Notes: generated from the letters alone by a model not told the origin. A stretch of 64,000 nucleotides of DNA from Diaporthe sp. PMI_573 (GCA_021399435.1 JAJTUP010000005.1:496001-560000), one strand, 5' to 3'. Positions 46,087 through 58,300 are shown, counted from the stretch's first letter. Program-made: numbers and translations.

Positions 46087-46488
46087 CTACTTAATATTCA
46101 CGAACAAAACTTGAGCAATCCTCGAGCAAGGGTCCATCGACGGCGAATGCAGGGTATTGGAAGTGTCCTGTTTGATGCCGAGGTTGCTATCAGCATCGAG
46201 GATCGAGCGCCCACAATCGATTAGGCCGAGCGAGAGAAAATACTCTAAGAGGTAGGTATTAAATAGGGTTCGGTGCTGGGCATATTTTGCCCAGCCGTGG
46301 ATGGGTGTCTCTGATGGGGACATGCTCCCAAAACTAGTGCACCTGTCGGGAGCTAATGTAGAATATAGCAGATCTCTCGGGTCAGCCGTCTCTTGTTTAT
46401 GCTCAGATCGGGCCTCGAGCGTGATGGAGGGTCGGAGTTCGTGAAGGAGCCAACGTCGAGGTCCGAAGGGCCCTCGCGGCCTCACCAC
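46087..46488 (-). pseudogene. possible HET-domain protein remnant
   Basis: A 133-residue frame without an obvious start context or continuation. The middle (ADPRDLLYSTLAPD) resembles the DPRDKIYALLGL segment seen at the end of HET (heterokaryon incompatibility) domains. LLHELRP before it also fits. The frame contains no full domain, and the family call rests on one motif, so it is tentative. It could be a chance match. Confidence 0.35.
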
Positions 46489-46799
46489 AACTACGAATCA
46501 TTGCCTAGGCTATTTCTGGGGAACTGTCTGAACACCGACCAGTTGAATCCTTGATCAGCTGGGCCGCCGCCAGGCCAGGCCAAGGGTTGCTAGCCGAAGA
46601 TTCCTCTATGCGCACGCACAGTCCACCACCTCGGGGCTCGGTGCTTGGCAGAGTACATGCTCGCGGCCCTTGGGGGCGCTGAGACCGAGTGCAACTTGGG
46701 ATCTCTGGAAAGATCGGTGGTTCCGCGCTCAGCAGTGTTCTGCCTACACTATGGTTTTCTTATTCTTCAACCCATCGTTTCTATCTCATGGCAGCCAAG

Positions 46800-46809
46800 T
46801 ATATATATC
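46800..46809 (+). promoter_or_regulatory. TATA-like element
   Basis: TATATATATC, about 175 bp before the likely start at 46983. It fits a promoter for the phosphoesterase gene. Confidence 0.5.
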
Positions 46810-46982
46810 ATGGGCGAAACGCGACAGAAGAGGGCGCTCTCGTCCTTGGTTTTCCCATTCCATAGCCAACGTCGCCCATTTGTCTCCGTTCCTTTTCAGT
46901 CACTCCTTTGTTTTCGTCGCGTCCTTACGTCCAAGATTTCTTGCCTTTGTCGATGAGGCTGATACTCAAGGCAAATAGGACA

Positions 46983-49225
46983 ATGAAATTCCTTTTCTTT
47001 ACTTCGCTCGCCCTGAGCCTCAGCCTGTTGAGCAGTTCCGTCGTTGGGAGAGACGATTCAAGCGCAAGAGCTGGACTCCAATCCGTTTCTGCGCAGGCAA
47101 AACAAGTCCCAGACACGTCAGATAGGATATGGAGTGCTCTCACTAGTAGCCGGACCTGCGTCGGGTGCAAGGCAAGTCTCTCCGAAATCACATCAAAAAC
47201 AGTTCATCTCAACGGATGAGTCTTTCCAGACCAAGGGCTAACATAGTCGAGTGCCTAGGGCATTCTTTTGCTGCTCAAGTCACTGGCAGCCCTTGGCGAT
47301 GACGTTCTTGCAAGGGGCCTGACCGAGACATGTCTTGCGGCATCTGTGAGTTGCTCAACTTATTTGATACTGCTCTATCTCCTATGCTGATTTCCACTCC
47401 CCTTTCTCAGACGGAGGACAGGGATGTCTGCAGCGGCACCATGTCCCTCATCGCCCCCGTCTTAGGTTCTGCTCTAAGGGACATGTCCCTAACATCCAGG
47501 CTGTCGAATATCTTCTGCGCGTCGGTCCTTGGCCTCTGCGATTACCCAGCGGTTGATGAGTTTCTGGTGCCCACTTCCCCTCCTCCTCCTCGACAAGATA
47601 GCAGCAGGCCTGCTGCCCCCCGCCGAAATGGGCAGGCTCTGTTGAGAGTTGCCCATTTCTCCGACATCCATGTCGACCCCCTCTACGTGGCCGGGTCCAA
47701 CGCCAACTGTTCCAAGCCAATGTGCTGCAGGTTCGTGGAGCCGTCCCCCCCCCCCCGGGCTGATGAACATGGGAGTTTCTAAAAAAGGATTCTTCAATTT
47801 TTTTAGGCCCTACACGCCTGCGGATGAGCCAGGCAATAATGACGCACCGGCGGGCCCTTTTGGCGACCACAACTGTGGTGCGCCAGTCTCTCTGGAGCAA
47901 AGCATGTACGAAGCAATCCAGCGGCTCTCCCCGGACTTTGCTATCTTCACCGGAGACATCGTCGACCACGCCGTCTGGAACACGAGTGTTGAGCAGAATA
48001 GCGCCGAGATCAGCAGAGCGTATCAGCAGATGAATGACTCGGGCATTAAGCTCGTGTATGGCACCGTCGGCAACCACGAGATGTCGCCAATCAATGCCAT
48101 CCCGCCTAAGCATCTCGGCGACAGTAGCGCTCAATGGCTGTACGACGTCATCTCGAAATCGTGGTCCCGATGGATAGGCACACAACCGGAAGCCGAAGCC
48201 TTCGGAGTGTACTCAGTCAAGTACCCAGGAGGGAACCTGCGGATCGTCTCGGTCTCGACCAATATGTGGTATAACCTGAACTTGCTGCTGTATAGGGATG
48301 CCAATAGGGATCCGGGGGATGAGCTTGCCCGTTTGGTGAAGGAGCTGGACGCTGCCGAGAAGGCTGGGGAGCGGGCTTATATTATCGGCCACATGCCCAT
48401 CGGAAGCTCCGATGCCTTCCACGACGCGTCAAACTACTTTGACCAAGTTATCAACCGCTATAAGTCAACCATTGCGGCCATGTTCTTCGGCAAGTGCCCC
48501 TTGTTATGTATTTCTATCTCTCCGAGGCTAACTTTGCTTTGTTGTTGCTAGGTCACACCCATCTGGACCATTTCCAGATCAGCTACTCGAACTACCAAAA
48601 CCGCAAGCCCAGCGACGCCGTGGCCGTATCCTACATTGCTCCCTCATTGACACCCCTCTCAGGCATGCCCGCCTTTCGGATTTACAGCGTTAATCCGGTC
48701 ACGTTTGGCGTCGTGGATATCGAAACCTACTATGCCGACATGGACGATCCCGAGTTCCAGCAGAACCCTGTGTGGAAGAAATACTATTCAGCCAGGGAGG
48801 CCTTTGGCACTCTTGTGAATCCCCCTCTCAGCTCTGACCCCGTCGCGGAGCTTTCGCCCAGTTTCTGGCACAACGTCACCGTGGCATTGGAGTCCAACTC
48901 GTCGGCCTTCAACGAGTACTGGTCTCGGCGAACCCGGGGTTGGAGAGTGCCAGCCTGCGACGACACATGCCGGGCCAACGAGGTCTGCCGGCTCCGTGCA
49001 GCCAGAAGCGAGAACAACTGCGTCGTCCCCACTCCCGGAGCGTCCTTTGGCATCCGCTCCGAGGGGGGTCCTTCTCACGTGAAGCAGTTCCGGTGCGATC
49101 GATCCGTGGTAGGGGAGACTCTCGGTGCACTCGCGGTTCGCAAGGGGCATATTGAGCTGCTGGAAAAGCGAGTCAAGGCAGAGTTGGCCAGAGAGGGGAT
49201 CGATTACCCGCTCGCCGATGAATGA
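46983..49225 (+). CDS. acid-sphingomyelinase-like secreted phosphoesterase
   Basis: Five exons: 46983-47171, 47259-47345, 47411-47730, 47807-48489, 48552-49225, giving 650 residues. The signal peptide starts at the Met at 46983; an upstream in-frame Met at 46953 is less likely. A saposin-B-like domain (RTCVGCKGILLLLKSL, CLAAS, CSGTMSL, CASVLGLC) comes first. A metallophosphoesterase domain follows with FSDIHVDPLY, TGDIVDH, VGNHE, IIGHMPIG and GHTHLDHF. The C-terminal Cys pairs (ACDDTCRANEVC) close it. This matches fungal acid sphingomyelinase-like enzymes, which split phosphodiester lipids outside the cell or in acid compartments; the substrate is inferred. Introns 1 (47172-47258) and 4 (48490-48551) have GC donors (G|GCAAGT) and normal AG ends. 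A poly-C run of about 12 nt lies in intron 3. Confidence 0.88.
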
Positions 49226-50098
49226 ATCCTTTGCCATCTCATAGTGCTGCGGGCCGAATATGCACTGCGATTTTCTTTTCTGTAGCTCGATTCGATTTAA
49301 TTCCTCTGTGTATTTTTATATCTATATTATTGTTGAACGAAATAGCCGCTACACTAGAAATAACCACTAAAAGCAACATGCTGCATGTCACGATCTGACT
49401 ATATCTAGGTGGTTGGGATAGAATTCCACAGGTAGTGTGGATATTCGCTGATCTTTTGGTCTATGGCGCAGCGGTCATTCCCAGCCGTTTGTAACACTGC
49501 ACTTGGCAGCTACTCCAGAGAGCTTATATTTAGGTGTCAACGTCACCTGTTCTATAATTATTATTAAGATAAAATTTACTTCCATTATATTTAGATAGGG
49601 TTAATATAACTAAGTTATAATTAGTATATTAATCTTTAAATATTAGCTTAAATATATTAAATTAAATATTATAATTTAAGCTTTAATTAGTAAAAAGTTA
49701 TTTTTTAAAAAAGCTAAATAACTTATTTTGTAGATTCAGTAGCATGGAATTCAGGGGTACAGGGTCTATAGATCAAGCTAGCGCTGACCCCGCTATAGGG
49801 CAGCGATAAGATAACGGTCAGTCTGTAGCGGACCGACACCAGCTGGCAGACCCTGGTTAATTAGTTGCCTGCTGGGTTGCCCTGGCGGCTACCCTGATTA
49901 GCCAAAAGGTCTATACACAGCAGATTAGTCAGCTAGATTAGTCAGCGCTTCTGGCCAACACTTAGGTAGGGGCTTCGGCACCCACCAAGGGTAGCCAGAA
50001 GCGACACACGACACACCACCACCGAATAAAGCTATTTACAAGCCTTTCGGTTACCCTTTCGAGTAATTACTCGTTACCGTGCCCAACCAACATATTTA
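49226..50098. other. AT-rich, transposon-type spacer
   Basis: About 870 bp with no gene. 49545-49740 is extremely AT-rich, consistent with RIP. 49744-50090 is moderate in composition and carries CGATAAGATAAC (49804-49815), shared inverted with the repeats at 30361 and 32777. It may be the remnant of an LTR or another transposon, but I cannot find matched ends. Confidence 0.5.
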
Positions 50099-51167
50099 TT
50101 ATTATTACCTTTGTTAAACGGAAACGCTTGTGTGGGCGCTGCGCGTAAGGAGTTACCCTAGACTTGGCACTGGATTTTGTCTAAGTGCCTATGGGGCGTG
50201 CACGCTGGCAGATGAGTTTGGTGGCCGTGAGCCGATTTTTTGGGCTGTTTTAAGACCCTAACTTCGTACCTCTGCATTGCCCTTATTTCTTACCCAAAAA
50301 GCATGTAACTTAGCTCATTAGATAGTCTGATTTTTGAAGTTTATCTGTATTTAGTTTGGTTACTGTCAGGGTTAGGGTTGGCTGGCTATTTAAAGCTAAA
50401 GATAGTGGGTCTGAGGGCCGAATTTTCCGGCCTCGCCATTCCTGCACCAGAGCCAACCCACGCGTGCCCAAGGGTGAGACAATGTCGGAGGGACTGTGAG
50501 GAGGGCTGACAGAAGCCCACTTAAATTCAATGCAAAGTTGTCCGAACCACTCTCAATTGTCCCAACTCGCCTCCAGGCACCCTGCTGCGACCCTGCCAAA
50601 TACACACTGCTGAAGGCACTAACCTTCAGAATAATTACTATATTCTAAAGGTTAGTGGATCAAATGGGTCAGGTAGCAGTAGGGTGCCTAGAGACCTTGT
50701 TGGAATGCTTGAGAGTGGTTCGGACAACTTTGTATTAAATTCGAGTAGGCTTCTGTCAGCCCTCCTCACAGTCCCTCCAACATTATCTCACCCACAGACA
50801 CGCGTAGGTTGACTCTGGTACACAGATAGGGAGGCCGGAAAATTCGGCCCTCGGACCCACTATCTTTGGCTTTAAATAACCAGCCAACCCTAACCCTGAC
50901 AGTAACCAAACTAAATACAGATAAACTTCAGAAATCAGGCTATCTAATAAACTAAGTTACATGCTTTTTGGATAAGAAATAAGGGTAATGCAGAGGTACG
51001 AAGTTAGGGTCTTAAAATAGCCCAAAAAATCGACTCACGGCCACCAAACTCATCTTTCGGCGTGCACGCCCCATAGGCACTTAGAGAAATCCAGTGCCAA
51101 GTCTAGGGTAACTCTCTACGTGCAGCGCCTATACGAGCGTTTCCGTTTAACAGCTATTAATAATAAG
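50099..51167. repeat. long inverted repeat with about 530-bp arms
   Basis: Left arm 50099-50634 and right arm 50642-51167 are reverse complements around a 7-nt loop (ATTACTA). Anchors: ACGGAAACGC/GCGTTTCCGT at the outer ends, CTATGGGGCGTGCACGC, TTACTGTCAGGGTTAGGG, GGCCGAATTTTCCGGCC, and CACTAACCTT-AGAATA next to the loop. Most differences between arms are transitions, with a few indels. Both arms contain a telomere-like AGGGTTAGGGTT. No coding capacity. A transcript across it would fold into a near-complete duplex. Flanks carry TTATTATTATTA on both sides. Confidence 0.85.
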
Positions 51168-51239
51168 AATCTTCTATTATAATAAGTCTAAAGGCTTTAT
51201 CTCCTTAAGAAATACCTCTTAGAGCTATTACTTATAGAC

Positions 51240-52046
51240 TTGACATTAGGGGGCATTTGGTGTGACACCGGACGCCTGGAAGAGTCGGAGGATATACTCA
51301 AAGCTTGTCAATCCGTGCTGATAAAAGCGGTTGGTCCGAATCATTTCATTTGGTCGGTATCTCATCAACTTTTGGCACATTGCTACATCGCACAAAGCCG
51401 GTTCCGATTGGCCGAGGAAATTATCAAACCTCTTGTCGACAAGATTCCGCAAACGAGAGTACCGAATCCGGGCATGCCGACATTTGTTGAGTTTGAATCA
51501 GTGGAAATTTATTCTCGCTCGCTTCGGAAGCAAGGCAAGCATGACGAGTCTCTCAATCTCTTAAATCGCCTGATGGAGAACACGGCATCTAGCAAACCGC
51601 CGGCAACAAGAGCCCTAGGAGAGCTGTCTCTTGCGTTCACACAGCTCGATCTCGAGTGTTCGACTAAGAGACCATCACAAAAGACCGTGGAGAAACTCTT
51701 GAGGGAGATGGAGGAGATATTCCGCAGGGCTGAATATGCATACAAGATGGAGTGGACGAGAGGGACATGGGCTTTCAAGTTCTTCGATTCCATGGTAGAG
51801 GAGTTGAGAACCCGCGCTGCGCTGGGGCAATCACTTGATGACGACCAGGAGATGCTGGATATTGAAGAAATCTCTATTCTCGAAGCAGGACAGAGCGAGG
51901 ACTCAGTCGTACAGATCGATAGGGCGCGAATTCAGAATGATTCCGGTGCTGCTAATGAAACGTCGACGACCGTACACGAGGGAGAGGGTATGAGCGTCAA
52001 GGTGAGAAAGAAAAGACTCTGGTTTCTCAGGTTGCTAAAGAAGTAA
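51240..52046 (+). pseudogene. 5'-truncated TPR protein
   Basis: A 268-residue frame that begins inside TPR-like repeats (TGRLEESEDILKACQSVL, YIAQSRFRLAEEI, GKHDESLNLLNRLM). It continues into a helical, then acidic and basic tail ending KKRLWFLRLLKK. The frame has no proper start. Its 5' edge lies about 70 bp from the right end of the long inverted repeat. Most likely it is the C-terminal tail of a larger TPR protein, possibly an NLR or kinesin-light-chain-like protein cut by that insertion. The last residues are basic. No NTPase domain lies upstream. Confidence 0.5.
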
Positions 52047-52905
52047 TTTATTCCGGCCAGAATCATGAATTATTGTATCTATGACGGCAAGCAGCTATAT
52101 TTATACATTGAAATTCCTTCTGTACTGCCACTTTTTCTATGCAAATCGGTATAGAGAGGGCGACGACCTAAAATACGAAGGCTTTTGAATAGATTTCATG
52201 ACTTTGAGATGACGTTTGAGTCAAGCCTTGCTCCAGTTTTGGTGATCCAATTAATTTGACTGAATACATAAATTGATCTTAAGTAAACGGAATCTCTAAT
52301 ATGGAAATGACGCGAGTATAGTAGAGAAGCCTACCTATCGGTCTATTGCAGCAAGAGAGACAGATAATGCACGCTGAGCCAGGCCCACCTTTAGAGAGAC
52401 ATGCCAATAATACCTCATACTATGCCCCTTGTGGGTCGGTACACCTTAGCACGTAGGTTCTGGTGAGCTGGACTCCGCTTCTGAAATTCCGAAAATTATG
52501 ACCGGATTGGGTCTACATGGCCTTTGGAGCTTCGTTTCTATATCTTAGTTGTTCCTGTATGTAAGGTGAAGCTGAGACTGGGCTCTCCGGGCGCCGAGGT
52601 CTTTGTCTTAAATCGAATGTGCGAATATCAGCTGCTCCAGCCCAAGCCTTTGCCTTGCCAATCCAGGTGGTTACGTGTACAAGCCAAGCACATGTTATAA
52701 TAATAAAATAGCGCTCACTACTTAGATCTCCTCGCTCCAGCACATTTCTCATTGGCTTTCAACGCCAATACACTCCACCCGCTAAGCCGCTTTAATTACA
52801 CCGTGCGAGCTTTTATCGGCAAGATTAGGAGGCGTATGGAGCATCCAATACAATGAAGATATCTTGTGCTGCGAGTCAACAGTTTTCTCAGAATGAAGTC
52901 AGCGA

Positions 52906-53124
52906 CTAGTTACTGAGTAAGTCAACGATACACATAACCGTGGAGGAAAGCGAAAAGTATTCCCGGCCCTCTTCTGCGTCAGATTCATACTTTAGTCGTT
53001 TGGCGTCAGCAATGATATGGAATCTGACCGAATTCCGAGTAATAGTGACTGTGCAACTATCCTCATTATCATAAAAGAAGTCAAGCATGGGGTAAGACGG
53101 CGTAGATGCCATGATGCCTATCAA
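52906..53124 (-). CDS. small hypothetical protein
   Basis: 72 residues. Contains MASTPSYPMLDFFYDNEDSCTVTITRNSVRFHII and a charged stretch with EGREYFSLSSTVM. Composition is protein-like, without repeats or signals, and could be a fragment of a longer spliced gene. I recognise nothing. The call rests on composition alone. Confidence 0.25.
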   Translation of the reverse strand: MIGIMASTPSYPMLDFFYDNEDSCTVTITRNSVRFHIIADAKRLKYESDAEEGREYFSLSSTVMCIVDLLSN

Positions 53125-53747
53125 AAAGTACTGGTTAAGACGGCGTTGGCTGTAAGGACGTGTCGAAGATCAGCGAGTAATATGAGGCAACAAGAGGTAG
53201 CTCCCAAATACAACATCTTGACATCTAATTATCTTTGCCTGTTGCAATATCTTTGTTACCTGCGCCCTCGTTCTTAAATCGGTCATGATTTCCAACAGGC
53301 CATGACACTCACGACTTTACGGTCTGTGCTCAGGGGAATAGAAACCTGGGCTAGGGGCTTGTGTTAGAGATGGAGGACAGATCCGGCGCTAAAGACGCTC
53401 AAAAAGAAACGGTTCTCGGGTCCATGATGCGCGCACCACTGCCGGATGTTTCTTTTCTTTTACAGAGGCTTGTGATGCCAAAATTGGCATGGTTCAGGGG
53501 CTCGCGGAAAGCGGCTCTCGATCACACAACAATGACAACCTCCTGGCAGGTCCAGAGCCTCACACTATCAAACGGGGTCTTTCTCTAGAATGAGATCTGC
53601 CGTGTTGTGCATGAAGCTCATAGCGAATTGGCAACTGGCATGCTTGCATTCCCGGTTGGCTTTTTTGGCTAGTGGCATCCTTCCATGATCCTTCGCGGCT
53701 GAGTGAAATCAAATTACCGTGAACTGGGGCAAGGATTAGGCGGCAGC

Positions 53748-53757
53748 TTTATATATG
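53748..53757 (+). promoter_or_regulatory. TATA-like element upstream of WSC gene
   Basis: TTTATATATG about 150 bp before the WSC gene start. Position fits a fungal core promoter. Confidence 0.5.
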
Positions 53758-53901
53758 TATTCAAGTAGCGCTGACTTCGTAAACACCACAGTATGAAACA
53801 CGCGACTATGCTGCCATATCCTGTTCAATACTCTCTCTTTGCATCAACAACCAAGGCCAGTTGAATGAACATAAACCGACACGATTCTGATTCCAATCAC
53901 G

Positions 53902-54622
53902 ATGCAGCACAGCATTAAAGCTTTCTTATCTTTCGCTGTGCTTGGCCAGACACTCGGTGCTCTGGCTGATGACGCAGTCGAATGCTATGCTATCGACGCT
54001 GTCAATGAGATAACGTCAACATTCAACAGTCTCGGTCTGTGCGCCTCCCATTGTGCGGAAGCAGGATACTCTGTCTATGCAGTACAAGGAACATTCTGTT
54101 CATGCCTCGACGCACTACCTTCGAACGATAAGAAAGTAGACGCGTCCCGGTGCAATGAGCCTTGCCCCGGCTACGCGCTCGATAGCTGTGAGTCTGTCCA
54201 GGCAAGATTCCAGGATGTTCCGTTTCCTGGCACGTTGATCGAACGCTGACACATCGCCATGTATAGGTGGCGGTCTATCTGGACATTACTCCGTAGGCAA
54301 TATCACAGGGCCTGGTATCGATTCATCCAGTACAGCTTCTTCATCAGCGAGCACAACTGGAACAGCTAGGACAACGATCGTTAGTGACGGCACCGCATCC
54401 GTCACCTCCTCGCCAACTTCTCCCGCTACAGTGACCACCAGCTCGTCAAGCACGTCTTCAAACAACACCGTCACTACTACGTCTTCCTCAACCTCTGGTA
54501 GCTCCGGTTCAGCATCCCCCACCGTCGTAACCAGCAGTGCGGACGCACCTATCTTCGGGAAGGGTGCCACTGTTCTGGCATCTGTTGTGTCCGCTGTGGC
54601 TGTGCTTGTCACTATTGTCTAG
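53902..54622 (+). CDS. WSC-domain cell-surface protein, GPI-anchor type
   Basis: Two exons, 53902-54187 and 54267-54622, give 213 residues. A signal peptide (about 1-20, ALADD after it) precedes one WSC domain (about 28-96), with Cys in ECYAIDA, LCASHC, FCSCLDALP, RCNEPCPG and DSCGGG. A Ser/Thr-rich stalk (about 110-190) follows; it is very likely O-mannosylated. The C-terminus is hydrophobic (ATVLASVVSAVAVLVTIV) after a small-residue region, as in GPI signals. WSC proteins are cell-wall stress sensors or wall-bound lectin-like proteins. With no cytoplasmic tail this is more likely a GPI-anchored wall protein than a signalling sensor. It ends in a stop right after the hydrophobic tail. Confidence 0.85.
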
Positions 54623-55310
54623 ACTATTCCACCTGAGCACGGTGCGTGCTTCAGAGTTGAGTCTTGCTATTGTATGGTTTGTCATCGTTCACGTTTCAAG
54701 TTTTGAGCGACCCTTAAAGATAGCGTGACGAGGCAGATCCGACTACAAAAACTAGCATAATAGCCAGGCAATAGTTTTGACAGACGAACAAGAAACGAAA
54801 CCACTTTTGTGGACCCTGGACACTCGTACTGAGAGCTAGTTCATTCAAGATAAGCTGCCCCAGGGTGGTTTTGAGAAAATAAAGCCCATGGTAATCCATT
54901 CCATCTAACCCAATTTCTGTCAGCTCCACCTTCACATACATTATAAGCCTAAAAAATTACTTAGAGAGCTATGATTTAAATAGCAGAAGAGTTAACATTA
55001 GGCAAATAAGTTCATTGTTGACGCTATTGATTAAGTTGCTGAATAGCATTGGCTAGAGAAACATAACGACGACTTGAGTATATCCATGGTGCGAAGTGAC
55101 ATTTGAATGATTTGGTGACTTGGCCGGACTCCTCATTTTAAATCTGTTCTATTGCTAAACCTAAGAAATCTCGTATATTTAGTCACAAGGATATCCCCTA
55201 GCGTCATTTACCCAGCCTTATCCACCCGTTACCATTGCAACGTACGACTCCCGTACCTACCCTAGGGCAAAGAATTATCTCCTCCTCTTACCCTAAAATG
55301 AATCTAGTGA
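54623..55310. other. intergenic between convergent genes
   Basis: About 690 bp between the tails of the WSC gene and the oxygenase gene. No repeat or RNA gene seen. Confidence 0.5.
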
Positions 55311-58300
55311 TTACCTCACATGGCCATTAGTATACCCATTCGCCCCATCCACAACATCAAACATGACCTTCTTGGACACGGGGAACGCCTCCCAGCTCCC
55401 GCCGTCCTCGGCCAGGAACACGGGGAAGGCCCCGTTGAAAAGCTTGGTCTTGATCTCTCCCGCGGGGCCCGGGGTGCGTCGTACGTTAGGGCACGACCGC
55501 GCAAAGGCCTTGAGCATGGCCGCGCCGGCCGTCGTCGTTATCGCGCGGCCCAGGCACTGGTGCGGGCCCCATCCGTGGTGGATGTAGGTCTCCTCCGGCC
55601 GGTCGAGGCGTATCTTGCTAGGCTTGGGAAACTTGGCTGGGTCGCTGCCGGCGGCAGTGAAGTCGACAAACAGGCCTGCGCCCTGGGGAAGGGTTGTGGT
55701 GTTGCCGCCGTCGTTCAGTTGTGTGTTGTTGGCTGCTGCGATGCGGATGACACCTGACGCAGCGGGGTAGAGACGGAAGCTGTATGGCGGTTGGTGGGAT
55801 TAGTATATATCTGTTTTCTTGTTTTCGAGCTTTGATCTATCCTGTGGTGTATTGGGTGACGGTGATAGTTATGGAAAAAACTTACCCCTCCAAAGCGTAT
55901 TTCCTTAGCTTTTCAAAAGCCGTTGGGGAGTTGGACTGGGCGAGCGTGACGATTGCAGGCCAGTGCTCCTTGTATTCGTCGGACATGTAGACGTCGATGA
56001 GTTGCGCCCACTGAATGAGAAAATATGGCAAATACTTAGTGGTCTGCCCAGAATGAATGGTGAGAGAGATTCAATTGTGACTTACCCCTCCAGCCTGCGT
56101 AGCAGCAACCGCGGACTGTGTGGATATAAGCTCCCAGACCACATCTTCGACGGATTTGCCACCGTCCAACAATCTGTGCACCATGTCTTTGCCGAATCCG
56201 GGAATATCCGGGACCTCTTTGCTCTGGCCCAGCAGGCCCATGAGCATCTTGATCAGGCCGGGATGATGCTTAGCGCTCTCGACCACCTTGCGCATGATAT
56301 TCCCGAGCATCGCCGCGTCCCTGGAGCCTTGGACGCGGTGCTTGTACGACTTTGCTGTGTCGACGTCGATGAAGACGTACTGGAAAAGGCTGGCTTGGGC
56401 CTTGAAGATCTCCTGGGCCGTGAGGCCGGGCCCGTGGCTGGCGGGGTCCTCCTTCAGGGGAAGGGCCAAGAAGCGCGCTGCGAACATCGCGTGGGCGAGA
56501 TTTCCGATACTGTCCGGCAGGCATCACGATTAGAATCACATAAAATCCCGAAGGGTGCTTGGGCGATTCCAACTTACTCTTTCACGATGTCGATCTGATA
56601 GGTCTGAGTGCCCAGCTTGCGCTTGTTCTTGTGGATAAGGTCCGTGGTAACAGTCTCGTAGAACTTCCTCACTTGCTCGAGTGTGTCTTTGGGCTTGTAC
56701 AACGCTGCGTTGATCTCCTTGCGCTGCTTGGCATTTGCGGGCATGTCACCCGAGAGCGGATAGTCGTGGCCGGTGAGCTGATATGTATGCTCACCCCCTG
56801 TTTTGATCTGTTAGCATATTCCAGGAAGGAACACGCCACTAATCACCGCCACTGAATGAATTAAACGGAACTCACATGGAACCTTGAAGCTCTGTTGATC
56901 GTCGAGGACGTTGACGACGCTCTTGTAGCTCTTGACTGGGACAGGAGGCGCAATGGATTGGGGCCGCTCGTAGCTCAACTGGATGTTGTGGGGCAGCCCG
57001 TTTTTGAGGAAGGTCTCACGCGTCCTATCAGGAGTACTGAACGGATACAGGGCGTAGACACTGTTGTTTCGGTACCAGCTTGGGAAGGCCCTCATCAAGA
57101 GCTTGTACATAAGACCACCGCCGGCCACGTCGTAGTCAGATGCGACCTCTTTGAACCTGGATTTGTCATGTCAGGTATCCTGCAACCACTTTCCTACTGT
57201 CATTACACTTACCCAAAGTTGGTCAAGCTCTGTGGTCCATATTCAAGCGCGTAGAACCGATCCCCGCGCACCAGAGTTGTGGCATCCGAGAGAATAGCCT
57301 CGGAGATGGTGTATCCGGGGCAAAGACCAGAGCCCGGGGAGAAGGACGGCTTCGCCTCCTCAGCCATGAGACCTGGATACAGCTCGACGTTGTCGGGGTG
57401 TCCATACAGTGCCTCCACTGCATGAAGGGTCAGCTTTCGTGGATATCATCACTAGGCCCCGATGAGGACAACCAATAGTCGCAGGAAACTCACAGGTCTC
57501 AGCAATTCCAGGCTGGGAGTTTATCTCCTTGAAAGAAGTGAAAGGCTTCAGCTTGAAAAACTGGCGGAACTCATTGAAAGACGCAAGACCCCATTGGCGA
57601 CCCTGATTGATGCCAAGCATTTCGATAGCCTTGAGAGCGACAGGAGTGTTACGAGCACCAAAGGCTCCAGATGCAACGTCGGTGGCGGCCGTGAGAATGT
57701 TGACCAGATCAGCGTCCCTGAAAACACCGTCTACCCTCTTCAGTCTGCCAAAGGTCCATGTCTCGGGCTTCTTCTCAGGCGCATGTTCATCGAGCCATGC
57801 CTTTAAATGCTTTCCGAGCTCTCCCGGGCTAATAGTGGCTGGATATGGTCAGTCTCGGGCGCCCGTTCGTAGAGCCAAGTGGATTGGCGTAAGGTGCACT
57901 TACTGGGGTCCATCCCTGGAAGGACCTCATCGGCGATGAACTTGTTAAGCCACTCCTCGTCTTCGTTGCTGATGGCTGCGTCTGTTAGAGATTGTTAGTA
58001 ACCAAGTTTAATGGGAGCAAAGCCCTCAGGAGACGTTGGGGGTGCTTATCATAAAGCAGCTGAACCTGACTATGAGCTGTGATTTGCTGACGCATTGCCA
58101 GCGATGATCACGAAGGCTTTGAATAATCATTCCATGGGCTCTTGAAAGCAATAGGGAAGTAATCGGGTAATCTTACGCCATCTATAGACAAAGTTGAACT
58201 CCGCGGAGACCTGGTTACCAAGACCTTTCGGAGTGCCTTCCGAGTCGAAGACGTTGGTGAATGTCTCACGTGGATCGAGTTTCCAGTCAGACGCCACGGG

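Larger units (their letters stand above)
45954..46982. other. intergenic with HET-like remnant
   Basis: About 1 kb. An AT-rich stretch at about 45958-46085 is followed by the possible HET remnant on the minus strand. A TATA element at about 46800-46809 precedes the next gene. Confidence 0.55.
52047..53901. other. intergenic, one possible small gene
   Basis: 1.85 kb. The minus-strand frame 52906-53124 has protein-like composition (YDNEDSCTVTITRNSVRFHII) but no known family. The plus-strand frame 53361-53588 looks random. A TATA-like TTTATATATG at 53748-53757 serves the WSC gene. Confidence 0.5.

Noticed and set aside
49744..50095. LTR-like sequence left of the long inverted repeat
   Set aside because: Has an AATAAA-like signal and a CCAACA-type end, but no matching start or target duplication, so not called.
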